The translations under genes and the position numbers were made by a program. From positions 2,123,648 through 2,187,647 of the forward strand of contig CM042957.1 of assembly GCA_023678885.1 (NCBI GenBank): DNA of 64,000 bases. Reading direction: 5' to 3'. Below the pieces are notes generated by a model. The model had not been told where the DNA came from. It worked only from the letters and a program-made list of their open reading frames with translations, and did not search any database. Source of the DNA: Pogostemon cablin (taxonomy: Eukaryota; Streptophyta; Magnoliopsida; Lamiales; Lamiaceae). Below, one piece after another: positions 49,401-58,834 of this stretch. The number at the start of each line of letters is the position of its first letter. The stretch's first letter is position 1.

Positions 49401-50200
49401 TGTGTTTTGAGATAAAATAGGAAAATCATAGTGGGTGTATATATATTTTTCTCTTGAAGTATACATTATCAATTTATCATCTAGGGGTATGATAAACAAA
49501 AAATTATTATTTTAAGAATAAAAAAAAGCATTTACTACAGGCACACGTAATATAAACAGATAATTAAATGATAAATTAGACACACTAAATAGACAATCAA
49601 ATTAATTTTATTTGAGCAGATGAAGTGAATCTAGCTGGTGTAGTAATTATTGAAAATTAAAATTATCACATGTACGTTGATTTTCTAATTTTGCAAGGCA
49701 AGCAATTTGTATGCAAAGTTTTATACAAATAAGGTGTACCGATATTACATCAAATTTTAATAATATTTTAATCTCTTAAACTTGATTTAATTTTTTTTTT
49801 TTGGTTTTTAGATACTTTTTAGTGTAATTTAAAATTTATTTCAAATCGACTTAGATATAAGTGTAAGATCAATTATTACAATTTATCTCGATTGTACTCC
49901 ATAACATATGATATGAGTCATACGGCGCATCAATTGTAATAAAATTTCGGCGAATCTATATTATTATTTAAAAAAAAAGTAGTATTTTATTTTAATAATT
50001 TCAAAATATTTCATTAGATATAAAAAAAGGAAACAAACATACCTCATAATCAAAAAGTTTAACTAATAAAGTAGCATGAGGAGGAAAAAGAAGTAGAGAT
50101 GGTATGGAGAATCACTCTTTGTAAACTGACTTTATTAGCCTTGGAGTCAAACGAGAACACCAAAATTATACCCAATCAAACAGCAGAACTCACACATTGG
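46470..50200. other. 3.7 kb intergenic DNA, no gene seen
   Basis: AT-rich. It contains a diverged minus-oriented Stowaway-like remnant at about 47200-47370 (ATTAAAATATTATATTTTTT... near ACGCATAAAGC), a compact palindromic MITE at 47558-47635 and a 37 bp direct repeat (48346-48382 and 48432-48468). Nothing resembles an exon. Confidence 0.45.
47558..47635. mobile_element. 78 bp palindromic Stowaway-like MITE
   Basis: The left arm CCCGTCCCAAAATTTTTGCAC is mirrored by GTGCGCAAAAATTTTCGGGC, with TA borders and a ~25 bp loop. At this size it is close to two terminal inverted repeats joined together. Confidence 0.7.
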
Positions 50201-50207
50201 TAATGCA

Positions 50208-50229
50208 CCCCACCCCAACCCCACCCCCC
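50208..50229 (-). other. G-quadruplex motif upstream of HSL (template strand)
   Basis: On the minus strand the runs G6, G4, G4 and G4 are separated by loops of 1-2 nt, ending about 219 bp before the HSL start codon. This fits the strict G4 consensus. It lies on the template strand of HSL. Confidence 0.6.
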
Positions 50230-50412
50230 AACCTTTCAAATTCCTTTTTTCTTTCCCCATAAATTCACATTTCTTTACCCTCCCCCCAAACTAAATTACA
50301 AAACTAAACACACATTTCTCACACACTAACATCATTACATCTCTGCCACCCCTCAAGAATTTCCCTCCATCCATTCACACACACATTCTTCACTGAGTAA
50401 TTCCACCATTGC

Positions 50413-50445
50413 ATGAAACTATCTCTTGCTAGCTCCATTGATTAG
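50413..50445 (+). other. Upstream ORF ending 2 nt before the HSL start
   Basis: The ATG at 50413 opens a 10-codon frame (MKLSLASSID) whose TAG at 50443-50445 lies 2 nt before the main ATG (50448). The main ATG has a strong context (GCCATGG). If this uORF is in the mature leader, translation of the receptor would need leaky scanning or very local reinitiation. Confidence 0.55.
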
Positions 50446-50447
50446 CC

Positions 50448-53400
50448 ATGGCAGCCATGCATCCCAAGATTTCTCTTCCACTGCTTCTCTCTCTCATCAC
50501 CCTCACTCTGCACTTCAATCACCTCACTCTCGCTCTAAACCAGGAGGGACTTGACTTGCTGACGGCCAAGCTCTCCCTAGCCGACCCGGCCGGTTCGCTC
50601 TCCGTATGGTCCGACCGCGACGCCACTCCCTGCAACTGGACCGGAGTCACCTGCAACCGCTACGGCTCGGTGGTGTCGGTCGATCTCAATAGTGCTTCTC
50701 TCTCCGGCCCTTTCCCCATTTCTCTCTGCCGCCTCCCTTCTCTCTCTACCCTCTCTCTCTCCAACAACTCCATCAATTCTACACTTCCCACTTCCATATC
50801 ATCCTGCCGGAACCTCACTGACCTTGATCTTTCCCAGAATTTACTTGTGGGCCACCTCCCCTCCACCATCTCCGACCTCCCTTTTCTCAGGTGCGTAAAG
50901 TTGTCATCTTTACTGGAAATTAGTCTACGGAGATGAGTTTTTGAAAATCTTTCAATCTTTCTAGTTGCTTTTTATTTTTATTTTTATTTTTCTGGAAAGA
51001 CGTAGAGAATTTTTCTTTCCAAGAATGAATTTTCTGCTGCCATTCAATCTTCTCTGTTTTGTTCTGTTCTTCGAGTGACTATAGAAAGGCCTCACCACTT
51101 ACTTAATTCTACGCATGGCAATCATTTCTGCAAGTTTTTGTTTGTACTTGATAATTATGATATCCTATTTCCCTTTTTGTTCCAATTCCTAACGTGATAG
51201 TATGAACACGTGTCGTCCTGCTGTCAAGATCTTAAAAATTAAGGCCAACATTCTTCGCAGGTACCTTAAATTAGAGGGCAACAGTTTTTACGGCGAAATT
51301 CCGGCGGCTTTTGGGAAATTCTGGCGACTGGAAACTCTGATACTCACAGAGAACCTACTAAGCGGCACCATTCCTGCTGCTCTAGGCAACATCACCAGCT
51401 TGAAAAAGCTAGTGATGGCTTACAACCCGTTTACACCGGGTCAACTCGCTCCGGAACTCGGTAACTTGACAAACTTGGAAGAACTGTGGTTCAGTTTCTG
51501 CAATCTCATTGGTCCGATTCCAGCAAGTTTTGGGAAGATGGGTCGGCTCAAGAATTTCGACGTTTCTAACAATAAACTCAGTGGATCGATACCGAGTTCG
51601 ATATTTCAGCTCAAGAGCATAGAGCAAATCGAGATGTACAACAATTCTCTTACTGGAGAATTGCCTGTCGGTGGATGGTCTAATTTGACTGAGTTGAGAA
51701 GATTTGATGCATCGATGAACAGGCTGAGTGGGACGATTCCAGACGAGTTGTGTGGGCTGCCTTTGGAATCACTCAACATATTCGAAAACAACCTCGAGGG
51801 GTTGATCCCTGAGAGTATTGCCAACTCCAAGAACTTGTACGAACTCAAACTGTTCTCCAATCGACTCACCGGTTCAATACCGAGGGAACTCGGTAAGAAC
51901 TCGGAGTTGCAAATATTCGACGTGTCCTACTGTAATCTGTCTGGTGAAATACCCAAGTTTATATGCCAGAATGGGGCTCTGGAGGATTTAGTTTTGATAT
52001 ACAATGACTTCTCTGGAATTATCCCTCATAATCTTGGAAAATGCTTTTCTTTGAGAAGAGTTCGATTTCGTGGTAATAGGTTTCATGGTGAAGTTCCACC
52101 TCAATTCTGGGGTTTGCCATATGTTTACCTTCTTGATCTTATAGGAAATTCATTTTCAGGGAGTATCTCACATTTGATCCATGGAGCAAAAAATCTATCA
52201 ACGATCTTGATTTCTAACAACAAGTTTTCGGGCAGTATACCGCCTGTAATTGGATCCTTAAGTACTCTGGTTGAGTTTTCTGCTAATGGTAATCGGCTTA
52301 GTGGTGAAATCCCTATTACAGTGGTTAACTTGAGGCAACTCGGGAGACTTGATCTTGGCAATAATTATCTATCTGGTGGGATTCCGATGGGAATTCAATC
52401 TTTGAAGCAGATGAATGAGCTGAATCTTGCGAGCAATAGGCTATCTGGATCCATCCCTGATGAGCTTGGAAACTTGCCTGTGCTCAACTACCTTGATCTC
52501 TCGTGGAATGAGTTCTCGGGGAACATTCCTCTGTCGCTGCAGAATTTGAAGCTCAATAAGCTCAATCTATCGAGCAATCATCTTTCAGGCAATGTACCTT
52601 CCCAATTTGCTAATGGAGTGTACAAGGATAGCTTCTTGAATAATCCAGGGCTGTGTGTGGATGATTCTGGTGCGTGTAATCCCAGGGCACGCGAGAATAG
52701 TCGTGTTTTCGCGTGGATGCTCAAGTCTATTTTCATCATGGCTGCTGTAGTTTTTCTTGTTGGTGTTGTTTGGTTCGTGTTGAAGTACAAGAAACTGAAG
52801 AAGGTGAAGAAGGGAGTTGCCATGACTAAGTGGACGTCGTTCCATAAGTTGGGTTTCAGTGAATTTGAAATCAATGATTGTCTCAAAGAGGCTAATGTGA
52901 TTGGAAGAGGGGCTTCAGGGAAGGTCTATAAAGTTGTTCTGAGCAACGGGGAGGCCGTTGCAGTGAAGAAGATCCACCAAAGGCCGAATAGAGACGAAAG
53001 CAGCATTGATTCTGAGACGGATGAATATGAGGTTGAGGTTGAGACACTTGGGAAGATCAGACACAAGAACATTGTCCGGTTATGGTGCTGTTGCAATGCG
53101 GAGAAATGCAAACTCCTGGTGTATGAGTACTTGCCTAATGGGAGCTTAGGTGATTTGTTGCATAAGAATAAGACCAAAGTGTTGGACTGGCCGACGAGGT
53201 TTAAAATCGCGTTGGATGCTGCCGAAGGGCTCTCCTACTTGCATCATGATTCGGTTCCTCCCATTGTCCACAGGGATGTGAAATCGAACAACATATTGAT
53301 TGATCAAGATTTTGGTGCCAAAATATCAGACTTTGGGGTTGCTAAGATTGTTAGAACAGTCAACAACAGCTTTGAGTCCATGTCTGTCATTGCTGGTTCT

Positions 53401-53849
53401 TGTGGTTACATTGCACCAGGTAAGCATAGTTAACTGCACATTGTCTTTAGAATTCTTTACTGCTTAAAAATGAATGATTTACCCTGACCACAGAATATGC
53501 ATACACACTTCGTGTGAATGAGAAGAGCGACATATACAGTTTCGGGGTGGTGATTTTGGAGCTAGCAACGGGGAAGCTACCGATCGATCCAGAGTTCGGG
53601 GAGAAGGATTTAGCTACGTGGGTTCGGACAGCCTTGGATGGGAAGGGAATGGATCATGTTGTGGACGTAAATCTAGATTCAAGATTCAAAGAACACATTT
53701 ACAAGGTTCTTGATATTGGGTTACTATGCACAAGTTCTATACCGATGAATCGGCCTTCGATGCGTCGAGTGGTGCATTTGTTGCAAGAATTGGGTGCCAC
53801 CGTGCCTAGTTTACAAGAAAAGGATGGTATGTTTTTCAAATCATTCTGA
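50448..53849 (+). CDS. HSL1: HAESA-like LRR receptor kinase (LRR-XI), three exons
   Basis: Plasma-membrane receptor of the HAESA/HSL group, which binds IDA/CEP-type peptides with SERK co-receptors in organ separation and related processes (family knowledge). Exons 50448-50890, 51261-53419 and 53494-53849 give 985 aa. Signal peptide ~1-29; LRRNT with CNWTGVTC; about 20 LRRs to ~600; a transmembrane helix ~637-657; kinase from ~690 with the Gly loop GRGASG (696-701), catalytic Lys K717, HRD with D820 and DFG with D838. All catalytic residues are present, so it is predicted active. The second intron splits GYIAP|EYAYT, as in the family. The first intron (370 nt, phase 2) lies within the LRR region; splicing restores FLRYLKLEGNSF. 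The C-tail ends EKDGMFFKSF without the usual PYY tail. HSL1 versus another HAESA-clade member is not certain. Confidence 0.93.
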
Positions 53850-54642
53850 AATCATAGAGTGATCATGATCAAATTAATATTAGGTAAGGTTTGTAGTTTA
53901 GTTTGAAGGCTTTATGTTTAGTTAGAATCTTGGTAGGGGGGAAAACAGAAACCCTGCCTAATTATATCTATTACAATATCTTATCTTGTCGGTATATGTT
54001 GATTTCCCATTTTGTTTTTCAAGTAATATTGTGTAATAGTAACGTGAGTCATGGAACAATAGATTTGAAATATCTGGCATAAAAATTATTGAGGAAATGT
54101 CAAAGTAATTGGGGGGTTTCAACTTTCAACATCAAAGGTGAGAGGGTGCTGCATCTGCATTGCCGACCATCATTAAGTGAAATGGGTCCTCTAAATTGAA
54201 TGCCAAGGGTCAATGTTTTTGAACATGTACATTCCATACATCATGTCAAACTTGAGAAATTTTCAATATCACCACTTGTGTAATTAATCTTGCTGTATTG
54301 ATTTGATGCTGAATGATTTATTAGAGGGGATAATTTGTGGTGTGATTGTGTAGTAAATTGGAGTGGAATTAGAAAATAAATGATATGATTGTGATTGGAA
54401 AGAGTTTATGTGAGTGTTGTAGGTTTATGATGATGAATTGTCCTTTCCTGGGCAACCGTTGAGCCCAAATGACAGGTCACACTCACTCACGCCCGGCCCT
54501 CTCTTGCTCAATGCTCGCTTTGCCATCTGGGAAGTGGGGTTTAACTTATAAAGCTGACGTGTCACGCTGTTTCTAAATTAAATGAAATGTAAATTGATAA
54601 TAATCATCGTTATATTATTATTATTATTATTATTTTTAAGTT
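53850..54642. other. HSL 3' flank
   Basis: No further exon was found; in particular no sequence encoding the family's missing PYY-type tail. The first part is probably HSL 3' UTR. The stretch at 54440-54560 is GC-richer, without a recognised feature. Confidence 0.45.
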
Positions 54643-54873
54643 GAGAATGTTGGGCTTGACCCAACATATGCCTAAGTTCACAGGACTTCGCCCATTATCC
54701 AAAGTGGAGTACTACAGTATCCATCTTGAAAACTAGTAGGAGACTTGGGAGTAATATTGAGAATATTGGGCTTGACCCAAGCCCAAAATATGCCTAAGTT
54801 CACAGGATTGCGGCCCATTATCCTAATTGGAGTACTACAGTATCCATCTAGTAGGACACTTTGGAGTAGTATT
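54643..54873. repeat. ~115 bp tandem duplication
   Basis: Unit 1 (54643-54758) and unit 2 (54759-54873) share GAGAATRTTGGGCTTGACCC, ATGCCTAAGTTCACAGGA, CCCATTATCC and GGAGTACTACAGTATCCATC, with small indels. Unit 2 is followed by a short TGCAA run (54878-54900). Confidence 0.85.
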
Positions 54874-55010
54874 TGCAAATTGCAATGCAATGCAATGCAA
54901 GCTTGTATCCAGACTTTCAATGGAGTATATCTTCTCATCCTCCACTCCACACTTTCCTCCTTTCAGATAACTCTGTGAAGACTTTAATGGATCGGCACAA
55001 CATCTTCGAT

Positions 55011-55283
55011 GAGTTTTATCAATTCAAGGCCCGAATTATATATAAATTATCAATTCGGGGCCTGAATAATTTTTTCTATCAATCCAAGGCCTGGAATATA
55101 TAAAACTATCAATCAAAGTCCTGAATTTATCAAATATTATCTCCTATTTTATCAATTTAGAGCCTAAGTTCAGGATCCGAATTGATAGTTTTACATAATT
55201 CAGACCCCTAATTGATAGAAAACATAATTCAAGCCCCGAATTGATAGTTTACCCATTTTTCGGGCCCTGAATGGATAAAATTC
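55011..55283. mobile_element. Foldback MITE with iterated ATCAATTC-RGGCC words
   Basis: Both ends carry an inverted repeat (GAGTTTTATCAATTCAAGGC at left; the right end's inverse complement is GAATTTTATCCATTCAGGGC), and the interior repeats ATCAATT plus GGGGCCTGAAT-type words four times in one orientation, then in the other. It has no coding capacity. The target duplication was not resolved. Confidence 0.6.
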
Positions 55284-55809
55284 CCCCATCCACCAATCAT
55301 CCAAACTCATATAAAGTAGATTTATTAACCACAGTATCAATCATTTCTCACTACCACAAACCTCAATACATGGGGATCATCAAACATGCAGCCAAATCAG
55401 ACTCCAACATTGATGCTACAAATATTCAAAGAACATGCAAGAAAATGACACAGTTTCAAGTTAATGTATACGGAGTACTTCTTACCGTTTTGTTATTGCA
55501 ATATAAACCAAAAGAAAAAAATGAAACTCCATCAGACAACATAACTGCCAACTCCCCCTCCCCAACTCAAACAAAATACCACCTTTTGCTAAAACTATAA
55601 TGTCAAGATCTATTCAAGTTGACAAAGATTTGAAAACAGAATCAATCAGTAATTAAATCCAGTGTTTCTTTCTTCCATGTAATCTTCCAGTTGAGATGTA
55701 CAGTTTTTAAGCAACACAGTTTCATATAATATCAGACGCTACATTCAATTATGCAACTTTCTTGCATCATTAGAGAAGAGAACAAGAAATCTCACCCAAA
55801 TTCGAATTT
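55284..55809. other. Intergenic DNA, probable methyltransferase 3' flank
   Basis: A 109-codon open frame on the plus strand starts inside the MITE and has no recognisable domain or coding bias, so it is not called. The right part may be the 3' UTR of the neighbouring minus-strand gene. Confidence 0.4.
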
Positions 55810-56493
55810 TCAACCTCTGTATTCCACTTTCTTCTTTCTGAAAACGTAAACATCAGTTTCTTCGTATGCGTACTCCAGATGCAGATGCTCATGGGGAATC
55901 TTTTCCACCTCAAACACCTCCTCGCACGTTTCCCAGAACAATTTATGCGCCTCCGGCGACCTCAATTGGTGCCCCAACAATACAACGCCGCCGTCCGCCA
56001 CCAACCGCTCCATTGCCTTAATCAACGGCCCCACCGTCTCCTCCAGATAAACCACATCAGTCGCGATCACGAAATCAAACGGCGGCTTCAGTGAATTTAT
56101 CTGTTCGTCGTTTCCCCAATACAATTGAGCGGTCTTTAGGGTTTTTTTCAACACCGGCTTGTTGCGCTTCAGATTGTGCTTCAACGCCGGCATTACGGGA
56201 GCGATGTCCGTCACAACGACGTCGTGGAGGCCGAGCAAGTAAAATCCCATGGCGGCGACTCCGCAGCCGGCGCCGAGCTCCACGCCTCTCTTGTTGGTGA
56301 AGTTCAAAAGTTCGGCGTAAGGGTTATCCACGGCGGCGCACTTTAGCGGGTGCCATCGCTCGGCGAACTTGACGAGCACAAGGGAACAGGGCCAGACGGA
56401 GGTGCCGACGTGCATCGAGCCATTGTCCTGCTGGATCGAGAGGCGCGTGTCTAGCACGGAAAGCTTGATCACCGGCGACTCCGTAAATTTCAT
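55810..56493 (-). CDS. METTL21-like S-adenosylmethionine-dependent (protein-lysine) methyltransferase
   Basis: Intronless, 227 aa, the normal size of METTL21/EFM-type enzymes of methyltransferase family 16. These seven-beta-strand enzymes methylate lysines on chaperones or translation factors; the substrate of this one is unknown. Visible features: an N-terminal strand with HVGTSVWPCSLVLVKF, where the tryptophan-containing block is typical of the family; SAM-binding motif I VELGAGCGVAAM (71-82); an acidic residue after beta 2 (VVTDIAP, D96); and the post-motif-II block FDFVIATDVVYLEE (~140-153), whose D-x-x-Y core is the family hallmark. The start ATG at 56493 gives MKFTESPVIKL, which fits relatives. 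The coding region is GC-rich compared with its flanks. The promoter has site II and telo-box elements, suggesting coordinated expression with translation genes. The gene appears intact. Confidence 0.88.
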   Translation of the reverse strand: MKFTESPVIKLSVLDTRLSIQQDNGSMHVGTSVWPCSLVLVKFAERWHPLKCAAVDNPYAELLNFTNKRGVELGAGCGVAAMGFYLLGLHDVVVTDIAPVMPALKHNLKRNKPVLKKTLKTAQLYWGNDEQINSLKPPFDFVIATDVVYLEETVGPLIKAMERLVADGGVVLLGHQLRSPEAHKLFWETCEEVFEVEKIPHEHLHLEYAYEETDVYVFRKKKVEYRG

Positions 56494-56599
56494 TTTTTTT
56501 TAAATTTAAATTACTTTTTCTCCCCTTTTTGAAAATATCGAATTTCTTCTTTATTATCACTCTTTCCGATCTGCAAGATTTCCTCAAACAGAGATGGAT

Positions 56600-56700
56600 G
56601 AAGGCCCATTGGAACCTATTTAATTTTGTGCTGCCAGTTGGATTAGGGTTTTATTAAATAATGGACGACTAGGCCCATTGGGCCTATTTATCAAACCCAA
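56600..56700 (-). promoter_or_regulatory. Site II / telo-box promoter of the methyltransferase gene
   Basis: Within 110-200 bp upstream of the start are GGCCCATT near 56606, a telo-box AAACCCTAA on the minus strand (56643-56651) and the palindromic double site II AGGCCCATTGGGCCT (56671-56685). In plants this combination marks promoters of ribosomal and other growth-related genes bound by TCP factors and telo-box proteins. Confidence 0.65.
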
Positions 56701-57247
56701 CCCGAATTTCATCGATATCTTTCAACTTCATTTTTCATTTAATTTCGCAACTCAACTAATTATTTACTTTCATTTTCATATTCTTTTAAATGTCTAGATT
56801 TATATTAATAAAAGTTAAGGTTAAATATCTTTTTTTCCTTTAAAAATGACAGTAGCATGTTAAATGTTGAATATTTTGGGTAAAAAAAAAAACATTGTTA
56901 ATTAAATTAATATACAATGATTAAACCAAGTAGGGAAACATAGATAATGGAGTGTTGTGCTTTGCCCCCCACCACAAATCCCTTTTTTAATAAACCAAAA
57001 GATATATAATACCCAACAATTAAAAGGGAATATGGATGTTGGTATCGAACAGAATATGCATGGATCTAATCTCCCTCAAAATAGTTATTCTTATGCACCT
57101 TTTTGAGCCATCAATTGCCAACTTTTCCTTCTCTGCAAAGATTGCAAATACTAAATTCCTTCTTCCCCATCAAAAGTAGTCCACTTTATTTCCATTAACT
57201 TTCTTGATTCAATTTGATATTCGATATATATATTTTTTTAATGATGA
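56701..57247. other. Intergenic DNA between the methyltransferase promoter and the IDD 3' end
   Basis: AT-rich; no gene seen. It holds the IDD 3' UTR at its right side and upstream sequence of the methyltransferase gene at its left. Confidence 0.45.
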
Positions 57248-58744
57248 TCATATCCATCCATTGATTGATGTTGATGATGGATGGCAGATGGATTCATGTA
57301 TCCCTACTCCAAGAAAATCCCTTGTTTCTCCTCCTGTGATCTTTTCATTTGTAAGCCCACGACGTCGTTTGATAGCAGCAAGCTCTACATGATCTCCACT
57401 TGTTGCTGTTGTGCTGTACAAGCCACAAAACCTGTTTCCAATATCTTCAGCAAAAACAGTGGTGTCACTGATTCCCTTCATCCCTAAACTCCCTAGGAAT
57501 GAAGAATCAGATGTTGTGGCTCCAATTTGAGCTGCTTTCTGCAGTAAAGCAGTTGCAGAGATGGTTGGTGGGTGATGAATCTGGTTCTGTGAGCTGAAGA
57601 GAGATGGAACACTGTTGCTGATTATAGGGTTACTGTTTGATCCCTGGTTTCCAAAATCCCAACTCAGTTGGTTATAAGTTGATGGTGGAGGATTAGCATT
57701 AATAACTACTGGATTATGGGAGAAGTTGGTGAGTGGTGGTGATCCAGCTGAGACTCCCATTTGGTGCATTTCTTGGAGATCCGAATCTTGGACAAGGGGT
57801 GTGTTTCCGTGGGCCATCCATAGGGGTAGGGGATTTAGAAGGTTCAAGTCTGTTTTGAACATGGGAGGGAAATGTTGAACTGATTGTTGGGCTAGTGATG
57901 ATCCAATATTGAAGTGATAAGGATGGTTAATGTTCATATGGGAATGGGATGCTGCTGTGAATCTTGCTGTTTCTTCTGCTAATGCATCGCAGAATGCTCG
58001 ATGAGTGATGAAGCTATCCCTCCTGCTCACACAAGTAAATATAACATGATGTTCTTTCATGAAAAGGTCATTACTAAACTTCTCAAACAAAGATGTAATT
58101 AGGGTGTGACATAGTAATACTAGTTATATATCCCACTAGATCTAGTAAGTGTAATGTATATGAATTAGCTAGGTAGACATATGTATTGTTGACTTTTGAT
58201 GAAATATAATGAAGAAACATTGTAATTAACATAACCATGGTGTTAGAAGATGAGAATGTAGATACCTAGAAAAGATGGTGCCACAATCACACTTGTACTC
58301 CCTAGTCCCACAAGTCTTGGAGTGGGCCTTCCAGTCGGAATGAACAGCATAGCATTTGGAGCACTTATGGCACTTCCACTTCTTGTCGCCATGCTTTCGA
58401 CAGAAGTGCTTCTTGATCCCGGTGAGGTCCCCCAGGGCCCTGGTGGGGTGGTGGTGGACGCAGCTCTTCTCCGGGCACACATACACCCGCTTCCTCACCG
58501 CCTCCTCCCTGCTCCGCTGCTTCAGCTTCCACGGCAGGTTGTGCCCTCGCCGGTGCAGCTGCAGGTTCTGATCACGCTGGAAACCCTTCCCACATATTTC
58601 GCAAACGAATCGGTTGGTGGCCATTAGGGTTCCTGGTGATAGGGCTATTACTTCTGCTGATGGATCTGGATTCCCTGCCAGCTTTCTCTTCTTCTTCTTC
58701 TTCATCATCACTTCCTTTTTTGCTGTCATCTCCTTTTCTCTCAT
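57248..58744 (-). CDS. IDD: INDETERMINATE DOMAIN (IDD) C2H2/C2HC zinc-finger transcription factor
   Basis: Nuclear DNA-binding protein of a plant-specific family that works with GRAS proteins (SHR, SCR, DELLA) in patterning and metabolism. Exons 58744-58266 and 58022-57248 are joined in phase 2, giving 417 aa. A basic nuclear signal (KKKKKRK, 16-22) precedes the ID domain: GNPDPSAEVIALSP, finger 1 (C48, C51, H64, H68), finger 2 (C90, C95, H113, H118), C2HC finger 3 (C125, C128, H141, C145) and finger 4 (C152, C154, H167, C171). The intron interrupts finger 4 at FSR|RDSF. Two C-terminal family motifs are intact: ISATALLQKAAQIGATTSD and TRDFLGVG, the latter linked to GRAS binding. The N-terminus before the ID domain is short (about 22 residues), so an unseen upstream exon is possible. 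The start is the ATG at 58744; the preceding in-frame codon is TTG. Confidence 0.93.
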
Positions 58745-58818
58745 CAAAGGATACTTACTAATGATGTTATTACAAGGAGGGAGCAGCTAAAAGACACCTT
58801 TTGCAATGATGTCAAACA

Positions 58819-58834
58819 CACATATATATATTGT
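58819..58834 (-). promoter_or_regulatory. Possible TATA box of IDD
   Basis: The minus strand reads AATATATATATG about 80 bp upstream of the IDD start. It is tentative because TA-rich words are common here. Confidence 0.3.

Noticed and set aside
51202..51260. Methionine at 51202 as start of the receptor kinase
   Set aside because: It lies in intron 1; splicing 50890 to 51261 restores an uninterrupted LRR repeat and links to the signal peptide exon.
55271..55600. 109-codon plus-strand frame
   Set aside because: It begins inside a MITE, has no domain or codon pattern of a gene, and lies in the 3' flank of a minus-strand gene.
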